A stretch of 9,083 nucleotides of DNA from JABDDM01 sp038240295. GTDB lineage: Bacteria; Bacteroidota; Ignavibacteria; Palsa-1295. A program made the translations under genes and the position numbers. The stretch lies in the NCBI GenBank assembly GCA_038240295.1, contig JBBSDW010000134.1, positions 1-9,083 on the forward strand, in the 5' to 3' direction. Positions 1 through 6,714 of the stretch are shown here, piece by piece. The notes under the pieces were generated by a model. It was not told the origin of the DNA. It made no database searches and saw only the letters and a list, made by a program, of their open reading frames with translations. Positions within the stretch are counted from its first letter, which is position 1, and each line of letters starts with the position of its first letter.

Positions 1-564
1 AACGTCGAGGGCGAGCGGTTGCGTGATGGGATTTAGGGAGAATGTCTTTTCAGGGATAGCAGACCAAGATCGACCTGTGTCGTTGCTTTTGGTAAGGGTT
101 ACACTCTTATGGTCCGAAGCATAACGAACTCGATAAATCTGTTGCGCGTCGCCAATCGCATAGATCGTATTAGATATCTGCGAGGGTGCTCGATCTAATA
201 AAAAGAAAGAATCATTGAGCGCCGTCAGCGAATCAAAAATATAGGCCGAATCGAGATCACTTCCTGGCACCAAATAGAACCGATGGCCTTCATCATATGA
301 AATAAACAGCGATCCCGTGACCGATCCAAAAAGCGAACCGCTGTGGCTGTGCTCGACGGAGAAGCGATAGTCCGGAATCGAATTGCTCAAGAGAAGCACG
401 GACGACTCCCCTCCGGAATGAAGGTACCTCGCATATTCTAGCGAAGTACCTCCCGTGATTTTACCAATCAGGCATACTGGCACCGTGTCGGGTACCGCTT
501 GCGCAAACAATAATGATGGAATGAACGAGAGTACGCAAATCGCCAGAGCAAGTTTGGTTAGCAT
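1..564 (-). CDS. Secreted Asp-box (BNR-like) protein, N-terminal part, cut by window edge
   Basis: The reading frame starts at ATG (562-564) and stays open for 188 codons to base 1, so the C-terminus is outside the window. Residues 1-22 look like a classical Sec signal peptide: a lysine at position 4, a hydrophobic core (LALAICVLSFIPSLLFA) and a likely cleavage site after the alanine of LFA or LFAQA. The mature part is rich in Ser, Asp and aromatic residues, as in beta-propeller or beta-sandwich surface proteins. Near the visible end lies SNDTGRSW, which matches the Asp-box pattern S-x-D-x-G-x-x-W of sialidase, BNR and VPS10-like propellers. The protein is therefore probably exported and propeller-like; its substrate is unknown. 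By analogy with the gene at the right end it may carry a type IX sorting domain, but that part is not visible. No Shine-Dalgarno sequence precedes the ATG. The signal peptide is strong evidence; the propeller assignment rests on one motif. Confidence 0.8.
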   Translation of the reverse strand, partial: MLTKLALAICVLSFIPSLLFAQAVPDTVPVCLIGKITGGTSLEYARYLHSGGESSVLLLSNSIPDYRFSVEHSHSGSLFGSVTGSLFISYDEGHRFYLVPGSDLDSAYIFDSLTALNDSFFLLDRAPSQISNTIYAIGDAQQIYRVRYASDHKSVTLTKSNDTGRSWSAIPEKTFSLNPITQPLALDV

Positions 565-571
565 ACAGCCG

Positions 572-577
572 ATTATA
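572..577 (-). promoter_or_regulatory. Candidate -10 box just upstream of the left secreted-protein gene
   Basis: On the minus strand a perfect TATAAT lies seven bases before the ATG at 564. The hexamer 17 bases further upstream (595-600, AAGACT) matches the -35 consensus only in its GAC core. If used, transcription would begin almost at the start codon and give a leaderless or near-leaderless mRNA, which fits the lack of a ribosome binding site. The surroundings are AT-rich, so chance is possible. Confidence 0.3.
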
Positions 578-768
578 TTTACTTGATAATGACGAGTCTT
601 AGGGCTCTGGAGATTTTCATGCGTCTTTTGCGAAAAAAGAAATCTGTGCGCACCAATATAACTCTTTTTTTACGTGAATCCAATTATGGCCGTGGCAAAC
701 CGATTCGTGTGCGTGATTCATAGCTCAGTCGGGATCGGACGGTCGAGGTTAAAAGTGTTTGGTTCAGG

Positions 769-774
769 TATAAT
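769..774 (+). promoter_or_regulatory. Candidate plus-strand -10 box
   Basis: A perfect TATAAT reads on the plus strand, opposite to all genes here. No good -35 box sits at 16-18 bases upstream. The hexamer lies between two direct GGTTCAG repeats whose starts are 19 bases apart, which could be a regulator-binding arrangement. Predicted transcription would start near 781 and run into the hairpins at 808-831, 849-867 and 922-956. No protein gene follows, so if real it would drive a small RNA. Confidence 0.25.
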
Positions 775-807
775 AGTGGGGTTCAGTGGGAAAGCTTTCA
801 AGCGGTC

Positions 808-831
808 ATGTCTCATTAGGAGTTGAGACAT
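808..831. repeat. Perfect 8-bp inverted repeat (hairpin)
   Basis: ATGTCTCA (808-815) and TGAGACAT (824-831) are exact reverse complements separated by the eight bases TTAGGAGT. The loop contains AGGAG, a Shine-Dalgarno-like sequence, when read on the plus strand. It could be an RNA hairpin, or an operator for a dimeric DNA-binding protein. No T tract follows, so it is not an intrinsic terminator. Confidence 0.6.
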
Positions 832-910
832 AACATTTTGGGATGGTTGGCGGCTGTGAGGGCCGCTGGCGTTGATGCGGAAGCGATTCGCTGAGCGATG
901 ATCGCCTATT

Positions 911-956
911 TAAAATAAAAACCGCAGCGTGCCGAGAAAAGTAAACACTGCTGCGG
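911..956 (-). terminator. Rho-independent terminator of the TamB-like transcript
   Basis: On the minus strand CCGCAGC (956-950) pairs with GCTGCGG (928-922), and the stem can extend inward by GTG/CAC past one bulged A. It is followed at once by TTTTTATTTT (921-912), the classic stem plus U-tract layout. It lies about 150 bases beyond the stop codon of the TamB-like gene and is the first such signal downstream. Because the stem is symmetrical, the plus-strand copy followed by a T-rich tract could also terminate weakly in the other direction. Confidence 0.75.
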
Positions 957-1105
957 AGCTCTTGTTTTGTTTGCCCTAAAAATGAGATCTACTTTTTGCC
1001 CAAAACTAAACCTCATGTATAAATACGGGTTCTGAGGAGCGACGGTTTCCAAAATTGGGCGCTTTTTTACGGCTTTATTATCCGACTGCCCGAAAACGCT
1101 CCAAA

Positions 1106-4100
1106 TCAATGCAATGGGATGCGCCAGAGAAATTTACCGACGTAATTTGCCTGCTGAACAGCTTCGAGCTGATTGATAAGTGGGGAATGGTAGTTAAAGT
1201 CGAAGAGTAAGTGGCGAGCCCAGGGGGCTGGAGTGAAAAACGTGAACGGGACTTCGACGGTATAATCAGCGTCAAGCGGATTGCCGAGCCCGCTGCTTCC
1301 GTAGCGAAAAACAATGCTCTTGTAGGCCGCAGTAAGCTTCAATCGAGAAGTCTGCAGTGTTCCGCCGGTTTCAAAATTGACCGACCGGATTACGTTCGAA
1401 AGCCCGGAGTTGCCGAGCAAGTTGTTGAGGATCGAAGTCGCGAGCGAAGATGTGATCGCAGTCGAAGCTTTTTCGATGACACCCAACTGCTGACCTGGGG
1501 TCAGTTCACCTTTGAATTGACCGGAAACAAGATAGTAAAGCGCGTCCTCCTGAACATCCGCCGGACTTCCAATGCGCTTTTCGAATTCGCCGCCGACTCC
1601 TTTGCTCTCGTAGATCTCGATCGCGAGCTTTGGATCGAGCTCCGTGCCGGTGATGATCAACCGGATCTTTACTTCGCCACCAGGATCGTGAGGCCCGATG
1701 TATTCGGCGATAATGTTGATGTCGGGATTCGTAATATCGTCGTGAAAGCTTATCGTCCCGGTTGCGGGACTGAAGGTCTTGTAAAAACTGTAGCTCGAAT
1801 TTTCGGTAACAAGCAGGTCGCCGTTTATGTGAAAGACGCCATCGGCTCGCCGAACGATGCTGAATGGCCCGCCGGTCCGGATCTCGGCGCGTAACTGTGC
1901 GCCGAGGAATCCCGAAAGGCCGTTCATGGTGTTGACAACCCACACATCGCCATTGATGCTCAGATTGATGTTGAACTGCATACGGTCAAGCATGGTGGGC
2001 GGCGGCGGCCGGCTGCTCGAAATGTTGGCCGCCAGCACCGTACTATCCTTGGGGGTCATACTAACATCTTCGGCATAAATATCCTGCTGTGGAAAGAGGA
2101 TCGAATCGGCTACGACTTGCCGCTTGCTGGTGTCCTTGAGTTCGGTAATCAGAAGCAACTTCTTTGCATAAGAAGCACTATCCTCCATCAGGCCTGGCGG
2201 GCGAACGAATGGCCGGTAAATGATCCCATCACCTGTTGGTCGCGATGCGTTATTTGTTGATGATGCGAGCGTGAGAAAACTTTGCAGGATGGTTACCTTG
2301 CCTTCCAGCATAGGTGCCGCGGCCGGCCCATAAAAATGGAGTGGACCGCCTCCGGTACTGATCGTGAGCGGCCCATAGATCGTCTTAATCGTTCGCCGCG
2401 AGGCCGAAGTAAGAACGGTCAGCCGATTTGTCTTCGCCGTAATATCAAAGGTGCTAAGTGAGAAACCTTTGAACCCTATCGCACCCGAGACGTCTGCTTC
2501 GCCCGCCGGATCGTCATAGGCTACGTTCTTGAGCTGGAAATTTTCCATTTTAAGGACCTGATCGGCGAAGCTCAGTTTTCCATCGAATGAGTAGCTCACG
2601 TTCGTGGCAGGAATTCTGAATGAGCCATCGACAATTTTCGCCGCACCGCCGAACTGAATGTGTTCCTGTGTTCCGCCAAGCTTAAAGGAGATATCGCCGA
2701 AGCCTGTGAGCTCATCGAATGTTGGAATGAAAGGGCCCGCCATATCGATGGGAAAATGGTAGGTCTCGAGCCTCGCCGACATTGGGCGCTGGCGAACGGC
2801 TGCGCTATCGACCGAATAATTTGGGCCGTGCGATAGCGCAAGAATCATCGGAATGCTGTCGATGGTAAGATTAAGTCTGTTACTCTGGGAGAAGGCAGCA
2901 AGGGCATGTTCGTTGCCGATGTTGTCAATTCCGAATTGGACCGAATCGACATGCATCTCGATCTTGCCGCGGATCGCTTCGTTTCGATACGAGAGTTTTG
3001 CAAAGCTCGTATCGAACGTGACAGCGTTATACTTGAGATGATTGAGCTGAATATCGGCGTCGAACTGAAGATCGGCGAAGGTGCCTTTGCCCTCGACGTC
3101 GAATTTCTGCACACTTCCCTCGAGCGTCGGAATCCTCTCGCTATAATTCGGTAGTAACAATGGCAGTTCATTGAGCTTCAAACCGGGGATCTTGAGCGAA
3201 GCGTAACGAATCGTGTCACCAATAATATCGGCCGCGATCTGCACCCGTTCGGTGAAGAGATGCTTTACATCGCCCGGTTCTTCGTGCGCCATCGCAAGTG
3301 TATCGAGCTTGATCTCACCAGCGGTTGTGAGCGTTAGTTTAGCTGCGTGTTCATTCTGCCAGCGATACCCGCGGCCGAGTACGAAGCGAAGCGTGTCGAG
3401 TGTGAGTACGAACTCATTTTGCGGAAAATCTGCAGTGCCGTCGACAAGCACACCATAGTGCTGACCGAGGATGCTCCAGATCCGGTAGCGTCCCATCCGG
3501 TCTTTATAGTCAAGGCGGATGTTCGGATGTACGAGCAACGTCGAGTTATACCGAACGACCGAATCGGATTTAAAGGCAACGTGCACATCGAGCACATCGA
3601 GGACTTCTTTCGGATCTTTGCCAACGTGTTGGAGCTGGATTTCAAATGTCGTAGGCGTGAGTTGGATCCGCGTACCTGCGTTCTTTAGCGTTGAATCTTT
3701 CGTTAAAGAATCCTTCGCCGTGAGAAGCGGATTGACGAGAGCCGTATCGACGGCCTGGTTGATCGTGCTATCGGCCGTGAACCGACGTGGCCGCATTACA
3801 AACGAGGTAAAATCACCTTTGGCATCGATATTAAGTTCATCATCGGCACATCCGACGACATTGCCGCTGACTTTACCATTCGCGATGAGCAGCGTCCTGG
3901 GTAAGAGCGCAGCCAGCGGCCGAAGATCTTTGACGTTCAACAGGTATTTAAAGTCGATCGAATCGCAACTGAGCTTCGAATGCGGCGGAGCGAGGCTATC
4001 GGTGCGGTTCGGAAAATAACGATTCGCGAAGGCACTCGCTACTGCCCCGACGCGCTCGGGTACAATCGTGATAATATCATCGATGCCAAACTTGCCGAAG

Positions 4101-6022
4101 ATCGTCATATCGGCCATTGGGCTAACCAACGAAACGACATTGCCGGAGTCGGCAAGACCTCGCGAAATATGAATATCGGCAAGGATGTCATCGAGCGATC
4201 TGCCCGCAATGGCAAGATCGGAGAGTCGAAGACTCGCCAGCCCAGCGACTTTATCGGGATCGCCGCCTTCACCCGTGATGTCGAGGATCGCACTCATCTT
4301 CGCGGAATTCTGCTTCATCGAGCTGACGTACGTCTTCAGCGGCACAGAGTCGATCGCACCGATAATCGCGTACGCGTTAGGTTTTGTGAATTGATAGCTT
4401 CCTTTGGTCAGGTTGGCTCTCGAACCATCCGGCAAGTGGGCGACCAAATGATTTGTCGAAACGACGCCACGCTCGAGTAGTGCAGTCGCGTCCAATGAAC
4501 TCACTACATACTTTTGAAAGCGCGAAGGACGTAGCGTACTTAAAATAAGTGACGCCGACATGGTTGAAGGCTGAAACCCCACGCCGTCGACTTTGACATT
4601 AAGATTAAGATCGGAAGACATCGATGGTTTCTCAAGTATCCCCGCAAGGTCGATGCGGTTGGTACGTAAGTCGGCTTTATAGCTAACTGCCTTGCCGAGC
4701 CGGTTCATCGCGATCGTCCCTTTGATGTCGCCGTTCGTCGACAGGATGTCAAGCGAACTTGTAAAGTCAAGCGGCCTTCCAACGAAATGAAGATCGCGTA
4801 TCTGCACAACTCCGATCCTCGACAAGTTGAATTTTGCAAGATAAGGTACGTAGGTGAGGAACGTCCTATTCGAAATATCACGTGCCGAGATATGCAAATT
4901 CATCGGAAGATCGCCGGAGATCTGGATCAAATTTATCGATCCGAAGATCGTCAATGATCCTTCGTTTTTAAAATCAAGTCCGAGATGCGCAATCTTAAGA
5001 TCGTCCCAGGTTCCGGAAGCCGTCAGATCCAATCCTGGAGAGGCTCCAACATAATCGCTGATCCCAGGGATAAAGGCATGCAGTTCGGCTGCGTTGATGT
5101 TCGAACCCTTCAATCGCAGCGAGACCGCTGCGCCCTTCATTGCAGCGAGCGAGTCGCCGTGCAGGATTCCTGCGGGCTTTGTAGAAGCTGCAAAACGAAG
5201 GTCGGTACGATCGGTGATCAGGTGGCCTTCTTCGACTCGTACTTGCGTACTATCGTAATACGCCGAGAGTTCAAGCTGTCGTAAAATAAAGCCGCTTGTC
5301 CGTTCATTCAGCGCGAGCGAATTCAACCGCGCAGATATCTTTTGGACGCCGGTCATCGACACTTTCGCATCCAGATTTAGATGCGTCGCATCGATGTTCT
5401 CCCAATTGATTTCGCGCAAGGTACCCGATGCGTTTTGGATCAGGACTGGGGGAGGCTGGGCGGTGTCGTTATAATTTCGCATGACGAAATGCCCATCCTG
5501 AAATCGGAGCGACTGCAGATCGATCGCCAAGTTAAAGGGTTTCGAGGGAGACTTCGACGTCGAGCTCTTCATAATCAATCCGACATTCCAATTGGTATCG
5601 CCCTGGAATTTCAGCATCTGGATGACCGGCCTCACGAAGACAAGGCTTGTGATGCCGAGGGTCTTTCCTTCGATAAGTTGAAGTATCGAATAGTGCGCTA
5701 TAACTTGTTCGGCACGTATGAGATCAACGGAATCGTACGCGCCCTGATTTCGAAGCCGAATGTGTACGTCGTTGAGGACAAAACCGTTAAAAAGATTGCC
5801 TCCAACGCTTTTGATGCTAATGGTTACGTTGGTCGAACTTTTGATCGTCTTATTGAGCTCGGAGACGAGGAATCGACGTACAAAGGCAGTTTGCGTCAGG
5901 AGTACGGCGGTAAGTATGAGCAGCAGCAAAACCCCAATGATCGTCAGCAGGATACGAATGATCCGACCGATGACGCTGGTCACAGTTGTTTTTTGAACGA
6001 CGGCTGCTGTGGAATTCGACAA
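1106..6022 (-). CDS. tamB: TamB-like (DUF490) AsmA-superfamily envelope protein
   Basis: This 1638-residue protein has the TamB layout. A short cytoplasmic N-terminus is followed by a single membrane anchor (about residues 24-43) and then a very long, beta-rich periplasmic region of repeated AsmA-like segments. The C-terminus matches DUF490/TamB: TISFHDD...NPDINIIAEY near 1423-1441, ITGTELDPKL near 1458-1467 and ALYYLVSG near 1494-1501, ending in alternating hydrophobic beta-strands. In Proteobacteria TamB works with the Omp85 protein TamA and is linked, with YhdP and YdbH, to phospholipid transport across the periplasm; E. coli TamB is shorter (about 1260 residues). No TamA or BamA gene is in the window. 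The predicted start is TTG (6020-6022), since an in-frame TAA lies only seven codons upstream; a GTG at 5981-5983 (residue 14), just before the membrane segment, is an alternative. Neither has a clear ribosome binding site. The family is confident; the exact lipid-transport role is inferred. Confidence 0.9.
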   Translation of the reverse strand: MSNSTAAVVQKTTVTSVIGRIIRILLTIIGVLLLLILTAVLLTQTAFVRRFLVSELNKTIKSSTNVTISIKSVGGNLFNGFVLNDVHIRLRNQGAYDSVDLIRAEQVIAHYSILQLIEGKTLGITSLVFVRPVIQMLKFQGDTNWNVGLIMKSSTSKSPSKPFNLAIDLQSLRFQDGHFVMRNYNDTAQPPPVLIQNASGTLREINWENIDATHLNLDAKVSMTGVQKISARLNSLALNERTSGFILRQLELSAYYDSTQVRVEEGHLITDRTDLRFAASTKPAGILHGDSLAAMKGAAVSLRLKGSNINAAELHAFIPGISDYVGASPGLDLTASGTWDDLKIAHLGLDFKNEGSLTIFGSINLIQISGDLPMNLHISARDISNRTFLTYVPYLAKFNLSRIGVVQIRDLHFVGRPLDFTSSLDILSTNGDIKGTIAMNRLGKAVSYKADLRTNRIDLAGILEKPSMSSDLNLNVKVDGVGFQPSTMSASLILSTLRPSRFQKYVVSSLDATALLERGVVSTNHLVAHLPDGSRANLTKGSYQFTKPNAYAIIGAIDSVPLKTYVSSMKQNSAKMSAILDITGEGGDPDKVAGLASLRLSDLAIAGRSLDDILADIHISRGLADSGNVVSLVSPMADMTIFGKFGIDDIITIVPERVGAVASAFANRYFPNRTDSLAPPHSKLSCDSIDFKYLLNVKDLRPLAALLPRTLLIANGKVSGNVVGCADDELNIDAKGDFTSFVMRPRRFTADSTINQAVDTALVNPLLTAKDSLTKDSTLKNAGTRIQLTPTTFEIQLQHVGKDPKEVLDVLDVHVAFKSDSVVRYNSTLLVHPNIRLDYKDRMGRYRIWSILGQHYGVLVDGTADFPQNEFVLTLDTLRFVLGRGYRWQNEHAAKLTLTTAGEIKLDTLAMAHEEPGDVKHLFTERVQIAADIIGDTIRYASLKIPGLKLNELPLLLPNYSERIPTLEGSVQKFDVEGKGTFADLQFDADIQLNHLKYNAVTFDTSFAKLSYRNEAIRGKIEMHVDSVQFGIDNIGNEHALAAFSQSNRLNLTIDSIPMILALSHGPNYSVDSAAVRQRPMSARLETYHFPIDMAGPFIPTFDELTGFGDISFKLGGTQEHIQFGGAAKIVDGSFRIPATNVSYSFDGKLSFADQVLKMENFQLKNVAYDDPAGEADVSGAIGFKGFSLSTFDITAKTNRLTVLTSASRRTIKTIYGPLTISTGGGPLHFYGPAAAPMLEGKVTILQSFLTLASSTNNASRPTGDGIIYRPFVRPPGLMEDSASYAKKLLLITELKDTSKRQVVADSILFPQQDIYAEDVSMTPKDSTVLAANISSSRPPPPTMLDRMQFNINLSINGDVWVVNTMNGLSGFLGAQLRAEIRTGGPFSIVRRADGVFHINGDLLVTENSSYSFYKTFSPATGTISFHDDITNPDINIIAEYIGPHDPGGEVKIRLIITGTELDPKLAIEIYESKGVGGEFEKRIGSPADVQEDALYYLVSGQFKGELTPGQQLGVIEKASTAITSSLATSILNNLLGNSGLSNVIRSVNFETGGTLQTSRLKLTAAYKSIVFRYGSSGLGNPLDADYTVEVPFTFFTPAPWARHLLFDFNYHSPLINQLEAVQQANYVGKFLWRIPLH

Positions 6023-6063
6023 ACGCTGCGCTTCGATGGATCGTTAAATTCGATGAATCGGTA

Positions 6064-6092
6064 AGTATAATGCGATTACTTCATGAGCTTAA
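6064..6092 (-). promoter_or_regulatory. Candidate promoter for the TamB-like gene
   Basis: In the 154-bp gap after rfaE2, the minus strand carries TATACT (6069-6064, one mismatch to TATAAT) and, 17 bases upstream, TTAAGC (6092-6087, three matches to TTGACA). A start near 6057 would leave a leader of about 35 bases before the TTG start. No terminator hairpin is seen between rfaE2 and the TamB-like gene, so read-through from rfaE1-rfaE2 is also likely. Confidence 0.3.
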
Positions 6093-6176
6093 CCTCATCG
6101 GCGCGAAGCAAAGTTCGTGCTCGCTTCATGAGAAATCCGTCATTTTTAGAGGAAGAAGCTCCCGATTGAGCAAAAG

Positions 6177-6695
6177 TTAATTCTTTTGGCTATCCGTCTC
6201 GGCGCTGTATCGCTCCAAAATGCGCTCAACAATTCCTGTCGTCGAGCGGCCGTCGAGGAATGGTAACGACAGAACGCGGCCACCATTACTCTCGACAACC
6301 TCGCGGCCAACGATGCTCTCGATGGTCCAATCTCCGCCCTTAAGCAAGATGTCGGGAATCATATGCGAGATAAGATCGAAGGGGGTGTCTTCATCAAAAA
6401 TGACGACGGCATCCGTCGATCTGAGTCCTGCCAAAACAAGCGATCGGTCGAACTCCGATTGAATGGGGCGATTGGGACCCTTTAATCGATGAACCGATTC
6501 GTCCGCGTTGAGCCCGATGATCAAAGCATCCCCAAGATTTCGGGCTTCCGATAAATAACTGACATGACCGGCGTGGATGATGTCGAAGACGCCATTGGTA
6601 AAGACCAGTTTCTCGCCGCGCTTTTTCAGGCCGTTACGCCATTCTGTGAGCGCGATGCGGTCCGATTCATTCCGAAAAAAAAAGATAGGAATCAC
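6177..6695 (-). CDS. rfaE2: D-glycero-beta-D-manno-heptose 1-phosphate adenylyltransferase
   Basis: The enzyme transfers AMP from ATP to heptose 1-phosphate, giving ADP-heptose for the LPS inner core in the cytoplasm. It belongs to the cytidylyltransferase-like nucleotidyltransferase family: FTNGVFDIIHAGH holds the nucleotide-binding H-x-G-H (residues 41-44 from the GTG start), followed by the YLSEAR helix, LLKGGDW in the middle and GRSTTGIV near the end, which corresponds to the ISTT-type ATP-binding motif. It matches the C-terminal half of E. coli HldE. From GTG (6693-6695) the protein is 172 residues, close to the usual 155-165. A TTG at 6732-6734 would give 185 residues and overlap the rfaE1 stop by 20 bases. 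No ATG is available in this frame before the conserved core. Both candidate starts lie upstream of a run of nine T. There is no obvious ribosome binding site, so translational coupling to rfaE1 is likely. Confidence 0.92.
   Translation of the reverse strand: MIPIFFFRNESDRIALTEWRNGLKKRGEKLVFTNGVFDIIHAGHVSYLSEARNLGDALIIGLNADESVHRLKGPNRPIQSEFDRSLVLAGLRSTDAVVIFDEDTPFDLISHMIPDILLKGGDWTIESIVGREVVESNGGRVLSLPFLDGRSTTGIVERILERYSAETDSQKN
6675..6683 (-). repeat. Nine-base homopolymer (T9 in the coding strand) near the rfaE2 start
   Basis: Nine consecutive A on the plus strand encode three phenylalanines (TTT TTT TTT) on the minus strand, just before the conserved part of RfaE2. No ATG, GTG or TTG follows in frame before the FTNG motif, and the two other frames upstream hold stop codons and no usable start. 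Only nine bases (or a multiple-of-three change) keep a start codon joined to the enzyme. Confidence 0.9.
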
Positions 6696-6714
6696 GAGTG
6701 TTGTTTGCAGAATG

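Larger units (their letters stand above)
565..1105. other. Non-coding interval with hairpins, a terminator and a possible promoter
   Basis: This 541-bp stretch between the TamB-like gene and the left secreted-protein gene has no convincing protein gene. From left to right it holds the putative -10 of the left gene (572-577), an 8-bp palindrome GTGCGCAC (646-653), a plus-strand TATAAT (769-774) flanked by two GGTTCAG copies (761-767 and 780-786), a 10-bp palindrome GAAAGCTTTC (790-799), an 8-bp perfect inverted repeat (808-831), a G+C-rich hairpin GGCGGC/GCCGCT (849-867), a small hairpin GCGA-tga-TCGC (895-905), and a strong hairpin with a T tract on the minus strand (911-956). The segment 957-1105 would be the 3' untranslated region of the TamB-like transcript; nothing else is recognisable there. 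Confidence 0.6.

Noticed and set aside
714..750. A tRNA-like start (TAGCTCAGTCGG, resembling a D-arm)
   Set aside because: No matching D-stem closure, anticodon arm, T-arm (GGTTCRA) or acceptor pairing follows at the right distances.
906..1109. A 67-codon minus-strand frame beginning at a TTG that overlaps the TamB-like stop codon
   Set aside because: The intrinsic terminator (911-956) lies inside the frame and its T tract comes before the stop codon, so transcripts would end before translation is complete. The composition shows no domain or signal and there is no ribosome binding site.
1211..1894. A 227-codon plus-strand frame opposite the 3' part of the TamB-like gene
   Set aside because: It lies wholly antisense to a well-supported protein domain, has an Arg/Asp-rich shadow composition and has no recognisable motif.
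5381..6064. A 227-codon plus-strand frame opposite the 5' part of the TamB-like gene
   Set aside because: It is the complement of the membrane anchor and first periplasmic region of the TamB-like protein; its own translation shows no domain.
6079..6133. Direct repeat CTTCATGAG in the gap upstream of the TamB-like gene
   Set aside because: It is only nine bases long with two copies and no further symmetry beyond TCATGA; too weak to call an operator.
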